Source: Haloarcula marina (GTDB taxonomy: Archaea > Halobacteriota > Halobacteria > Halobacteriales > Haloarculaceae). From it: a stretch of DNA of 64,000 nucleotides. The position numbers and the translations under genes are program-made. This document shows positions 7,204-15,318 of this stretch, in pieces. Where the stretch lies: the NCBI RefSeq assembly GCF_024218775.1, contig NZ_CP100404.1, positions 1,054,001 to 1,118,000 on the forward strand, written 5' to 3'. The notes under the pieces are model-generated. The model ran no database searches. It worked only from the letters and a program-made list of their open reading frames with translations, and was not told where the DNA came from. Each line of letters starts with the position of its first letter. The stretch's first letter is position 1.

Positions 7204-9033
7204 ATGGTACAAGTAATCTGGCTCGTGGTAGCGACACTACTCACGTTCAGCGTCGGGTATCTCGGGTACTCGCGATACCTCGCACAGTTCGTCGAGTTGA
7301 GTAACGAGAACGAGACACCGGCCCACAAGTACGAGGACGGGCAGGAGTACGTCCCCGCGAAGAAGCCGGTGTTACTGGGCCACCACTACTCCAGCATCGC
7401 CGGGGGTGCGCCCATCGTCGGGCCTATCACCGCTGGCGTCGTCTGGGGGTGGGTCCCCGCGTTGCTGTGGATCGCCATCGGCAACCCGCTGATGGGGTCC
7501 GTCCACGACTTCGTCTCGCTGTCGGGAAGCCTCCGACACGAGGGGAAGTCCATCGGCTACATCATCGGTGAGTACGTCGGCGACCGCGGCAAGAACATGC
7601 TGTTGTGGTTCGCGTTCCTGACCATCATCCTCGTGGTGGCGGTGTTCGCGCTGGTCGTCGCCATCGTGTTCAACGCCTACCCGCAGGCCGCGACGGCGAG
7701 TTTCGTCTACATCGCCCTCGCGCTGGTGTTCGGCGTGTACCTGTACCAACTGGACCTGCCGTTCATCCCGGGGACCGCGGCGTTCGTCCTCGCGGTGTTC
7801 GGTGGCGTCTTCGTCGGTATCGAGTTCCCGGTCGCGCTGTTCCCGGCCGCCGAGGCGGGGACCTACCCCGCCGGGACGATGGTGCTGTTCGGGTCGGGAC
7901 TCGCGTCGATAGTCCCCGCGGCGGGGACCCTCGGAGCGAACACCGCTGGCTGGATTCCGGTCATCCTGCTGTACGCCGCCATCGCGTCGGTGTTGCCGGT
8001 GTGGATGCTGCTCCAGCCGCGTGACTTCCTCTCGTCGTTCCTCCTGTACGCGGGGGTCGGCGGGGCGCTGCTGGCGGTCATCGTCGGCACGCTCTTTGGC
8101 ACGTCGGCGCAACCGCTGACCATCTCGCTGGAACCGTACTACGGGTTCATGGGGACCGCGGGCCTGCCGCTGTTCCCGCTGCTGTTCGTCACCATCGCCT
8201 GTGGGACCATCAGCGGGTTCCACTCGCTGGTCTCGTCGGGCACGACGGCGAAGCAACTGAACAAGGAGACCGACGCCCGCCCCATCGGCTACGGCGGGAT
8301 GCTCGGTGAAGGCCTCCTCGCGACGGTCGCGCTCGGCACCGTCGCCATCGCGGGCGTCACCGCCGGTGGCGGTATCGGTCGCGCGCTTCCGAACTTCGCG
8401 TCCGGTGGGAGCGTGATGCTGACGAGCTTCGGCATCCCCACGTCCGTCGGCGCGCCGTTCATGGCGCTCGTCCTCGTGAGTTTCCTCCTCACGTCGACGG
8501 ACACCGCGGTCCGACTCGGCCGATACATGGCCGAGGAAATCGTCGGCACGCCCGACGCTAGCAGCACGACCGTCCGCCAAGCACAGGAAATCGGCATCAA
8601 CCGCTACAGTAACGCTATCATTCAGTGTCTCGTCGCGTACGCGCTGGTCGCAAGCGGGTCGTGGGCGAGCCTCTGGCCGCTGTTCGGCGGCGCGAACCAG
8701 TTGCTCGCGGCGCTGGCGCTCCTGACCGCGACGGTGTGGCTGGCCAACTGGGACGACAACAAGCAACTCATCAGCACCGGCGTCCCGATGGCGCTGATGA
8801 CCGTCATCACCGTCTGTGCGCTGCTATACCTCTCGCTGTACCAGAACCTGTACCAGCAGTTCATCCAGGGCGGCTTCGCCGAGAGCGCGGGCATCTTCGC
8901 CCGCATCTCGGTGGCCGTCCAAATCGTCCTCGCGCTGGTGCTGGTCGGCCTCGCGCTCTCGCTGGTGTGGATCGGCTACAAGAACATCCGCACGGTGCGC
9001 GAACGGCCCGGTGCGGCCCCGGCCGACGACTGA
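7204..9033 (+). CDS. cstA: CstA-family carbon starvation / peptide-pyruvate transporter
   Basis: The 609-residue protein is an integral membrane protein with about 16 hydrophobic helices. It shows the CstA family signature near residue 60, GHHYSSIAGGAPIVGP, followed by the VHDFVSLSGSLRHEGKS loop. Bacterial CstA and YjiY relatives take up peptides or pyruvate when carbon is short. The substrate in haloarchaea is not established. The ATG at 7204 was chosen over a GTG five codons upstream because MVQVIWLVVATLL opens directly with the first helix. A run of six T follows the stop at 9062. Confidence 0.88.
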   Translation: MVQVIWLVVATLLTFSVGYLGYSRYLAQFVELSNENETPAHKYEDGQEYVPAKKPVLLGHHYSSIAGGAPIVGPITAGVVWGWVPALLWIAIGNPLMGSVHDFVSLSGSLRHEGKSIGYIIGEYVGDRGKNMLLWFAFLTIILVVAVFALVVAIVFNAYPQAATASFVYIALALVFGVYLYQLDLPFIPGTAAFVLAVFGGVFVGIEFPVALFPAAEAGTYPAGTMVLFGSGLASIVPAAGTLGANTAGWIPVILLYAAIASVLPVWMLLQPRDFLSSFLLYAGVGGALLAVIVGTLFGTSAQPLTISLEPYYGFMGTAGLPLFPLLFVTIACGTISGFHSLVSSGTTAKQLNKETDARPIGYGGMLGEGLLATVALGTVAIAGVTAGGGIGRALPNFASGGSVMLTSFGIPTSVGAPFMALVLVSFLLTSTDTAVRLGRYMAEEIVGTPDASSTTVRQAQEIGINRYSNAIIQCLVAYALVASGSWASLWPLFGGANQLLAALALLTATVWLANWDDNKQLISTGVPMALMTVITVCALLYLSLYQNLYQQFIQGGFAESAGIFARISVAVQIVLALVLVGLALSLVWIGYKNIRTVRERPGAAPADD

Positions 9034-9061
9034 GACGACGCCCGTTTCGACCGACGACTCG

Positions 9062-9067
9062 TTTTTT
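9062..9067 (+). terminator. Oligo-T transcription terminator after the cstA-family gene
   Basis: Six consecutive T residues lie about 30 bases after the stop of the transporter gene, in otherwise GC-rich DNA. Archaeal RNA polymerase terminates at such U-tracts without needing a hairpin. No stem-loop was seen. Confidence 0.4.
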
Positions 9068-9113
9068 CGACGCCGTCACCGTCCGTCAGTTGGACGCTCC
9101 CTCGTCGCGGACG

Positions 9114-9722
9114 TTATCCGAGCCACGCGCGAAGCCGACCGACCAGCCCGCGAGGCTCACCCGTCAAGTCCTTCCACAGTTCGAACGCCGCGGCCACGTC
9201 CGCCTCGGTGCTGGCGACGGCCGCCTCGTGGTCGGGTGCGACGACGGCGAGGTTCACATCGTAGCTCCCGTAGTAACCGTACTTCAGCAGGGTCCGGTCG
9301 CGGAAGCCGTCGACGTACGACCGGACCGACTCGGGAATATTCGGGACGACGACGACGAAGGTAAAGTCGGTCCCCTGGTGTTCCTCGTTCGCGTCTATCC
9401 ACTCGTCGGCGAGTTCGTGGCCCACCTCGACGAGCGCGTCCAAATCCGCCGTCGAGACGCCGTCGGTCCGCCGGACGAACAGGTGCTCTTCGGTCTGATA
9501 GTTGGCCCAGTTGATGGACTGGTGGAAGAACTGTTTCTGGCTCTCGACGAACAGGCGGCCGTACATCTCGAAGTCCTCTCCCCCGGCGGCGTAGTCGCGT
9601 TCCAAGTCGTAGTTGTACTGGAGGCGGTCGGCGACGCGCTGGAGGTAGTCGTCTTCCCACGAAGGTACCTCCTGTCCGTCGCCTCGTTCCTCCGTCGCGG
9701 GCCGCTCGTGCGTATCGCTCAT
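9114..9722 (-). CDS. Conserved haloarchaeal protein of unknown function
   Basis: The 202-residue product has an acidic, disordered-looking N-terminus (about 25 residues) and then a globular-looking domain rich in aromatic residues (ESQKQFFHQSINWANYQTEE). Alternating strands and helices follow, including FTFVVVVPNIPESV and VNLAVVAPDHEAA, and the protein ends in a basic tail. I recognise no catalytic motif, membrane segment or named family. Its ATG overlaps the stop of the cupin gene at 9719 (ATGA overlap), so the two form a translationally coupled operon. Confidence 0.72.
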   Translation of the reverse strand: MSDTHERPATEERGDGQEVPSWEDDYLQRVADRLQYNYDLERDYAAGGEDFEMYGRLFVESQKQFFHQSINWANYQTEEHLFVRRTDGVSTADLDALVEVGHELADEWIDANEEHQGTDFTFVVVVPNIPESVRSYVDGFRDRTLLKYGYYGSYDVNLAVVAPDHEAAVASTEADVAAAFELWKDLTGEPRGLVGRLRAWLG

Positions 9723-10096
9723 GCGTCGGGGTCGTAGGCGTGGGCGTCGTCGCTGACGGCCGGTGCGCCGACGGCGAAGGCCCTGACTCGTTCCGACGCC
9801 GATTCCGGGTTGTACGCTCGCTGCGGGCTATCGGGTTCGACGACGAACGCCTCGTCGGCCCCGACTTCGAACGTCTCCTCGGGCGTTTCGACGTAGAGCG
9901 TCCCCGAGAGGACGTAGAACACCTCCTCTTGCTGGTCGTGATAGTGGTACGCCAGCGGAATCTGTTCGCCGGGTTCGACCTCGTAGACGTTCGCGGCCAA
10001 CTGTTCGAGGTCCGCGGCGTCGCTGACCGAACGCTGCGTGCTGGGGCGGTCGGGTGTCGGGTCGATGTCGTCGACGACGATGTGGCGGTATCCCAT
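9719..10096 (-). CDS. Cupin domain protein
   Basis: The 125-residue protein begins MGYRHIVVDDIDPTPDRPST and contains a cupin_2 barrel. Motif 1 is PGEQIPLAYHYHDQQEEVFYVLSG, with two histidines and a glutamate as probable metal ligands, and motif 2 is GADEAFVVEPDSPQRAYNP, in which the usual histidine is not evident. The function may be metal-dependent or purely ligand-binding. I chose the ATG at 10096; another three codons upstream is possible. The stop overlaps the next start by 4 bases, tying it to the unknown gene at 9114. Confidence 0.8.
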   Translation of the reverse strand: MGYRHIVVDDIDPTPDRPSTQRSVSDAADLEQLAANVYEVEPGEQIPLAYHYHDQQEEVFYVLSGTLYVETPEETFEVGADEAFVVEPDSPQRAYNPESASERVRAFAVGAPAVSDDAHAYDPDA

Positions 10097-10191
10097 ACCA
10101 GACACTCGTGACCGTCCTACCTAAAACGTCTGCTCGCAACGCCCGGCATCTCGACCCCCGTGTCGCTGGTGCGGGGGGAGGCAGTGACAAC

Positions 10192-10198
10192 CTTTATT
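10192..10198 (+). promoter_or_regulatory. TATA element of the 10229 microprotein gene
   Basis: The sequence CTTTATT lies about 31-37 bases upstream of the ATG at 10229. It is followed by a further AT-rich stretch (CATATATCACGATATAC) running up to that start. Confidence 0.4.
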
Positions 10199-10228
10199 CT
10201 GTTCAGACGGCATATATCACGATATACT

Positions 10229-10432
10229 ATGGGCAAAGAGACAGAGGCCTGCGGCCGATGCAGTCTGTCCACCGTCGTCGACACGGCGGACGGCGAGGGG
10301 TCGAACCCGTTCGACGGCGACCGCATCGAGGTGTCGGACGAGGCGGCGCGCGCCGTCTCGCCCGGGGCGTGGCTCAGCGGGCTGAAGACGCGATTGGACG
10401 ACGTGGCGACGCGACTCACGTACGGCCGGTAA
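10229..10432 (+). CDS. Microprotein with a single CxxC motif
   Basis: From the ATG at 10229 the product is 67 residues. It opens MGKETEACGRCSLSTVVD, giving one CGRC pair, and continues with an acidic middle and a basic amphipathic C-terminus (LKTRLDDVATRLTYGR). One CxxC cannot make a full zinc finger alone, so dimeric metal binding or a redox role is possible. An in-frame GTG or ATG farther upstream would place coding sequence across the TATA-like region. The family was not recognised. Confidence 0.6.
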   Translation: MGKETEACGRCSLSTVVDTADGEGSNPFDGDRIEVSDEAARAVSPGAWLSGLKTRLDDVATRLTYGR

Positions 10433-10499
10433 CCGCGGACTGCCGCCCCGGTGCGCCCGCGGCACTATCTTTTTGTAGTCTCTGCGTGACCGTTCGGTG

Positions 10500-11447
10500 A
10501 TGCCAGAAACAGACGTTCTCGTGTTGAACCAGCCGATTCACGGGATGTCGCCGCGTGAGTACCGGGCGACGCTGGCCGAGCGACTCCCCGAGCAGACGGT
10601 GCGACTCGCCTCGAAACCCAGCGAGTACGAGGAACTCGTGACCGAGGCGCGCATCGTCACCGGGTTCGAGATAGACGCCGAGACGGTCGAGCGAGCCGAG
10701 AACCTCGAAATCTTCGCGTGTACCTTCGCGGGGACGGACCACCTCCCGACCGAGGCGTTCGCCGACCGGGGCGTGAAAGTGACCAACGCCTCCGGCGTCC
10801 ACGGTCCGAACGCCGCCGAGCAAGTGCTCGCGTACGTTCTCTCGTTCGCCCGGCACTTAGACCGCGGGTGGGACCAGAGCCGCGAGGGCACGTGGCAGCA
10901 CTACCGCGCAGACGAACTGCGGGGGTCGACGGTTACCGTCGTGGGAACCGGCGCTATCGGGAGCGCCATCCTCGAACGCCTCGACCCGTTCGGCGTCGAC
11001 ACCATCGGCGTCCGGAACACGCCCTCGAAGGGCGGCCCGGCCGACGAGATAATCGGCTTCGACGGCCTCGACGAGCGCCTTCCCGAGACGGACTATCTCG
11101 TCCTCGCCTGCCCGCTGACGGAGAAGACCGAGGGCCTCGTCGACGAGGCGGCGTTCGACCTCTTGGACCCGGACACCGTTCTCGTCAACATCGCCCGCGG
11201 GGAAGTCGTCGTCACCGACGCGCTGGTGTCGGCGCTCAAGACGAACGACCTCCGCGGGGCCGCCCTCGACGTGACCGACCCCGAACCGCTCCCGGACGGC
11301 CACCCGCTCTGGAACCTCGACAACTGCCTGATTACGCCACACAACGCCGGGCACACGCCGAAGTACTGGGACCGGATGGCCGACATCATCGCGGAGAACG
11401 TCGACCGCCTCGCGGCGGGCGAGGAACTCCGGAACCTCGCGCAGTAG
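10500..11447 (+). CDS. D-isomer-specific 2-hydroxyacid dehydrogenase
   Basis: The 315-residue protein has the NAD-binding Rossmann motif VVGTGAIGSAILERL in the middle. The catalytic triad positions of the family are also visible: Arg in VNIARGEVV, Glu in DVTDPEPLPDGHPLW and His in LITPHNAGHTP. Enzymes of this family reduce 2-keto acids to D-2-hydroxyacids or the reverse, for example glyoxylate, hydroxypyruvate or phosphoglycerate, and sequence alone does not settle the substrate. The ATG at 10500 follows directly after an in-frame GTG at 10497; I chose the ATG. Confidence 0.88.
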   Translation: MPETDVLVLNQPIHGMSPREYRATLAERLPEQTVRLASKPSEYEELVTEARIVTGFEIDAETVERAENLEIFACTFAGTDHLPTEAFADRGVKVTNASGVHGPNAAEQVLAYVLSFARHLDRGWDQSREGTWQHYRADELRGSTVTVVGTGAIGSAILERLDPFGVDTIGVRNTPSKGGPADEIIGFDGLDERLPETDYLVLACPLTEKTEGLVDEAAFDLLDPDTVLVNIARGEVVVTDALVSALKTNDLRGAALDVTDPEPLPDGHPLWNLDNCLITPHNAGHTPKYWDRMADIIAENVDRLAAGEELRNLAQ

Positions 11448-11486
11448 CACCCGTCTTCGGTCAGCGCGGGGCGACCCCACGACCGC

Positions 11487-11849
11487 TCACTCGACGGCGC
11501 GAATCAGGTCCAGCAGTTCCGAGCGAAACTCGTTCGGCGATGTTTCGGGCCGTTTCCCCGACGCTCCCTCCGCGAGCAACGCGTCCACTCCGCGGACGGG
11601 GTACGCCCCGCCAGCGATGCGGAGCGACCCGCCGTGACTCCAGACGCCCAGCCACCCCTCCACGTCCAACGCATCGGTCGGTGCGTCCGCCCCGAACGGA
11701 TACGTCGCGGTCATCTTCGCGAGGCGCGCCCGATCGCCCGCGTCCGTCCGAACTCGCTGGCTCCGGCCGCGTTCCACGTCCTCGAATCCGCGGGCTTCGA
11801 CGTCGTCGACGAACGAGCGGCGGGCCTCGGTCACGACGGTCGGGAGCAT
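11487..11849 (-). CDS. Conserved haloarchaeal protein, N-terminus uncertain
   Basis: From the only in-frame ATG (11849) the product is 120 residues, mostly helix and strand, with LDVEGWLGVWSHGGSLRIAGGAYPV as its most distinctive part. The same frame stays open upstream to the aroD stop at 11979, and that stretch also reads like protein (ATGEDGGYWRFFFATALSF, then RPPLAPGIGTAS) with strong G/C third positions. No ATG, GTG or TTG occurs there. The true protein is therefore probably about 40 residues longer, starting at a non-standard codon or after a local frame disruption just behind aroD. The function is unknown. Confidence 0.6.
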   Translation of the reverse strand: MLPTVVTEARRSFVDDVEARGFEDVERGRSQRVRTDAGDRARLAKMTATYPFGADAPTDALDVEGWLGVWSHGGSLRIAGGAYPVRGVDALLAEGASGKRPETSPNEFRSELLDLIRAVE

Positions 11850-11978
11850 CGACGCCGTCCCGATACCGGGGGCCAGCGGCGGGCGGAAGGACAGCGCCGT
11901 CGCGAAGAAGAAACGCCAGTAGCCGCCGTCCTCGCCGGTGGCGACGAGTCGGCCGCCGACAGTTCGGTATTCCGGTGG

Positions 11979-12668
11979 TCAGTCCTCGCTCTCCAACTGC
12001 TCGACCAGCGAGCGGAGCGTCGCGAGGTCGTACTGGCCGGGGGCGGTCGCCTCGGCGGGGTCGACCGGGGCGTAGCCGATTCGCGACCCGTAGAGCGGAG
12101 CGACGGCCCGCGAGTGTCGCCCGGCCTCGCCCATGCACATCGTCGCCACTCGCTGGCCGTCGGCCGACAGTTCGCGGGTCGCGCCGAGCATCGCCAGCAC
12201 GTCGTCGGGCGTGTGCGCCGTCGACGCCATCTTCCCCACGTCGCCGTGTTCGCAGGCCCGTTCCAGTCGGTCGACGATGGCCGCCCGGTCCGGCGTGGCT
12301 TCGAAGTCGTGGGTGGAGACGACCACCGACGCGCCGTTCGCGCGAGCGTGGTCCGCGACGCGGGCGGCGTCGTGGTCACCCTCGCCCTCCAGCGCGGCGA
12401 GTTCGAGGTCGACGGCGGTGACGGCGTCGTACTCGACGGCACGCTCCAGCGCGTCGAGTCGCCCGGCCGCGTCGGCGGCCTCGCCGCCCTCCCACTCGAC
12501 ACGGTTGGTCACGAGGACGGGTAGTTCGCCGTCGTAGGCGTCGAGTTGGCCCAGCGGGTCGTCGGCGAAGTCCATCCGGAGTTCGACGCCGTCGGCGTCC
12601 CCGCGGGCGGCCGGTTCTATCGAGAGGTCGGCGCCAGCCGCCAGCAGCGTGAACGAGGTGAAATCCAT
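11979..12668 (-). CDS. aroD: 3-dehydroquinate dehydratase, type I
   Basis: The 229-residue protein starts MDFTSFTLLAAGADLSIEP and follows type I dehydroquinase: LPVLVTNRVEWEGGEA near the substrate site, VTAVDLELAALEGEGDHD, VVVSTHDFEATPD with the catalytic His, GDVGKMASTAHTPDDVLAM with the Schiff-base Lys, and VATMCMGEAGRHSR. It catalyses the third shikimate step, after the aroB' product. The ATG at 12668 was preferred to a TTG three codons upstream. It lies away from aroA'/aroB' and next to a gene of unknown function that follows in the same frame after its stop. Confidence 0.92.
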   Translation of the reverse strand: MDFTSFTLLAAGADLSIEPAARGDADGVELRMDFADDPLGQLDAYDGELPVLVTNRVEWEGGEAADAAGRLDALERAVEYDAVTAVDLELAALEGEGDHDAARVADHARANGASVVVSTHDFEATPDRAAIVDRLERACEHGDVGKMASTAHTPDDVLAMLGATRELSADGQRVATMCMGEAGRHSRAVAPLYGSRIGYAPVDPAEATAPGQYDLATLRSLVEQLESED

Positions 12669-12738
12669 ACGCGACAATCTGCACAGACGGCCTAAAAAGA
12701 CGCCGCCTGCGGGACAGTGCCGAGTCCCCCACGGACCG

Positions 12739-14145
12739 CTACGGACTGCTCCCGCGGTCAGCCGTGGGGTGGGCGTCCGAACACATCACGATGTCTGGTC
12801 GGGCCGGTTTGAGGACGCGCCACGCGACGCCGGGGCGGAGGAGCGAACTCGGCGACTTCTCCATCATGAACACGCGGGCGATCGCTTCTCGTAGCCGCCA
12901 GTCCGTCTGTGCTTTCCGGAGCAGGCGAGCGACGTACCGATTGAACAGGTCGGTGCCGCGAGGTTTGGGGCCGGTGGTCGACGGAAACTCGAAGTCACCG
13001 CCGACCGCAATCGACCACGGCACGTCGACGATTGGTTCGACCTCGTCGAAGAACCGAAGCGGCAGTTCGGAGCGGTCGGCCGTCGCCAGCGTCTCGTGGA
13101 GGACGAGTGCTTCCAGGGCGGCCACAGACATGCCCTGACCGTATATCGGGTTAAAACTCGACAGCGCGTCGCCCGTGATGACCAGCCCATTCGGGAACTC
13201 GTCTAGGTCTTCGAACCGGCGGCGGCGGTTACAGGGGAACGGGTAGTGGGAGACGTCCTCGGACACCCAGTTCTGGCTGTCGAATAGCTGTCGCAGTTCC
13301 GACACCGGAAGGGTCGCTGCGAACTCCGCTATCGCTCCCGGGTCGGTCGGCGGGTGGTCCCCGTGGACACCGACCAGTGTCGCTTGCCACCGGCCGTCTT
13401 CGATGGGGAAGACGCCGGCACCGCGGGTCCGGGGCGGGTCCGGCGGCACGAAGAAGGCCCGTCGGTCGTCGGGTGCTCGCTCGACCATGACGGTACTGTA
13501 CGCGATGTCGATGGTGACCTCGTCGACGGGTGGGGCCGCGTACCCGTGGTCGTCGAGCCATCTCGGCGTCTTGCTCGTCCTGCCGGTCGCGTCGACCACG
13601 AGGTCGGCGCGGAGTTCGTCCGCCTCGCCGTCGTCTCGTACTTCGACGCCGCGGACGGTCGTCGCGTCACCGTCGGTCAGGTAGCCCGTCTGCTGGCAGT
13701 TCGGACGCAACGTGACGCCCTCGTGCTCGGCGAGGCGTCGGCGGATTACCTGCTCCATGAGGGGTCGACTCGCAGTGTACATCGGGCGGCGCGTCTCCCC
13801 CTCGGCGAGGAACCCGCCCTTCTCGTAGTGGACGAAGTCGGACATGGCGTCTATCAACAGGCCACCGGCCGACAGGAGGTCCTCGACGTACCCCGGAAAC
13901 AGGTCTTCGAGGGTGGCTCGACCCGCTTCCTGCAGGGCGTGGACGTGTGCACCCTGTGGCACGCCACGGCGGGTGGCCGGGTCGTCGGGTAGCGTGTCAC
14001 GGTCGATGACCGTGACTGTCTCGAAGGCGTCGGCGAGGACGCGTCCGGTCACCAACCCCGCCACGCTCGCACCGACGACCACCGCATGCCCCCCGACAGC
14101 GTCGATTCGGTCGCGGTCGTACCTCGGAACGGTTGACAGCGTCAT
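12739..14145 (-). CDS. FAD-dependent monooxygenase/reductase (lipid- or tailoring-type flavoprotein)
   Basis: The 468-residue protein has an N-terminal FAD-binding Rossmann motif, AVVVGASVAGLVTGRVLADAF (about residues 21-41; GxSxxG variant). It also has a family-typical DLVVDATGRTSKTPRWL segment (GD/DG motif region) and the second FAD motif LVITGDALSSFNPIYGQGMSVA. This is the layout of the p-hydroxybenzoate hydroxylase / geranylgeranyl reductase superfamily. Bacterial relatives include FAD-dependent oxidoreductases that act on polyketides or lipids. The substrate is unknown. There is an AT-rich promoter region near 14180. It stands alone on the minus strand. Confidence 0.82.
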   Translation of the reverse strand: MTLSTVPRYDRDRIDAVGGHAVVVGASVAGLVTGRVLADAFETVTVIDRDTLPDDPATRRGVPQGAHVHALQEAGRATLEDLFPGYVEDLLSAGGLLIDAMSDFVHYEKGGFLAEGETRRPMYTASRPLMEQVIRRRLAEHEGVTLRPNCQQTGYLTDGDATTVRGVEVRDDGEADELRADLVVDATGRTSKTPRWLDDHGYAAPPVDEVTIDIAYSTVMVERAPDDRRAFFVPPDPPRTRGAGVFPIEDGRWQATLVGVHGDHPPTDPGAIAEFAATLPVSELRQLFDSQNWVSEDVSHYPFPCNRRRRFEDLDEFPNGLVITGDALSSFNPIYGQGMSVAALEALVLHETLATADRSELPLRFFDEVEPIVDVPWSIAVGGDFEFPSTTGPKPRGTDLFNRYVARLLRKAQTDWRLREAIARVFMMEKSPSSLLRPGVAWRVLKPARPDIVMCSDAHPTADRGSSP

Positions 14146-14252
14146 CGCGGTACTCCCTAGTGTGACTCTTCCCGTTGTAATATGTTAACACTTAGCACAG
14201 AATGCATTTCAGATTGTCATATACTCCGGCGATACCGGCCCTCCGAGAAGAT

Positions 14253-15281
14253 TCACTCGACGGGGGCGTGGGTCACGCGGTAGCCCTCGCCGGTCCGTTC
14301 GACGCTGTCGACGGCGTACAGTCGAATGCGACGCTCCTGTTTGGTGTTGACGGGGAAGTCGTAGTGTTCAGCCTCGTAGTTCGGTTCGTTCCCTTGGTCC
14401 CGGTACTGGTCGACCCACGCTCGGTGGTCGGACAGTCGCTCGCGTGCTAGCCGTTCCGAGCGGTCCGGAACGCCCTCGACCCGGTCGGCGAGGGCCGCGA
14501 CGAGGTCCGGGTCCCGTTCGACACCGACTGAGTTCCGAGCGCCAGCCATCGCCGCCACCGTCGTGGTGCCGGTGCCGAGGAAGGGGTCCAGAACGGTGTC
14601 ACCGTACACCGAGAACATCGAAACGAGGCGGTACGGGACCGTCAGCGGGAACGCTCCGGACCGTTCGCGCAGGCCCGCATCGAGCGCTTGCGTCTCGCCG
14701 GGCAGTTCCCAGAGGTCCGAGAACCACTCGTTGCGCTCCTCCCAGAAGTACGCGCTCTCGTAGCGGCGGTCCGCGCCGGGTTCGAGGCGGCGGCGCTCGC
14801 CGTTGCGGAACACGAGGATGTGTTCGTGTTCGAGCGTCGGATAGGCGTTGGGCGGGACCATCCCCGACCCCATGAACTTCGCGCCGCTGTTGGTCGGCTT
14901 TCGCCACAGGATGTCCGGCAACGCCCGCAAACCGCGGTCGGTCAGTCGGTCCGTTATCGCCGCGTGGTTCGGATACGACCGAAAGCCGTCGTCGAGCGAG
15001 CGCGTGGCGTCGCCGACGTTGATGCAGGCGATGCCGCCGGGGGCCAGTACCCGTTCGAGTTCCGCCCACACCGTATCCAGCACGTCGTGCATCAACTCGA
15101 AGGCGCGGTCCCCGTCGCCGTCGTCGAGCGACTCGCCGATAGCGGGGTCCAGCGAAGCGAAGATATCGTCCCACATCTCTATCATCGGATACGGCGGCGA
15201 CGTGACGACGAGTTCGACGCTGTCGTCTGCCAACGGCAACTCGCGCGCATCGCCCGTGACGACCCGGTGACTCGTCTCCAT
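14253..15281 (-). CDS. Orphan DNA methyltransferase, TSPPY class (probable N4-cytosine, CTAG-type)
   Basis: The 342-residue protein has the order typical of beta-class amino methyltransferases: the catalytic motif VVTSPPYPM at about residue 27, then the S-adenosylmethionine-binding LDPFLGTGTTTVAAM near residue 215. TSPPY usually marks N4-cytosine methylation. No restriction endonuclease gene lies next to it, so it is an orphan. In Haloferax volcanii the orphan methyltransferase HVO_0794, near aglD, modifies the rare site CTAG; here too an AglD-like gene follows within 3 kb. I infer the same specificity, which the sequence alone does not prove. Confidence 0.85.
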   Translation of the reverse strand: METSHRVVTGDARELPLADDSVELVVTSPPYPMIEMWDDIFASLDPAIGESLDDGDGDRAFELMHDVLDTVWAELERVLAPGGIACINVGDATRSLDDGFRSYPNHAAITDRLTDRGLRALPDILWRKPTNSGAKFMGSGMVPPNAYPTLEHEHILVFRNGERRRLEPGADRRYESAYFWEERNEWFSDLWELPGETQALDAGLRERSGAFPLTVPYRLVSMFSVYGDTVLDPFLGTGTTTVAAMAGARNSVGVERDPDLVAALADRVEGVPDRSERLARERLSDHRAWVDQYRDQGNEPNYEAEHYDFPVNTKQERRIRLYAVDSVERTGEGYRVTHAPVE

Positions 15282-15318
15282 ACGGTCCGCAGAAGTCGAC
15301 GTGACTCGTGTCTTGTGG

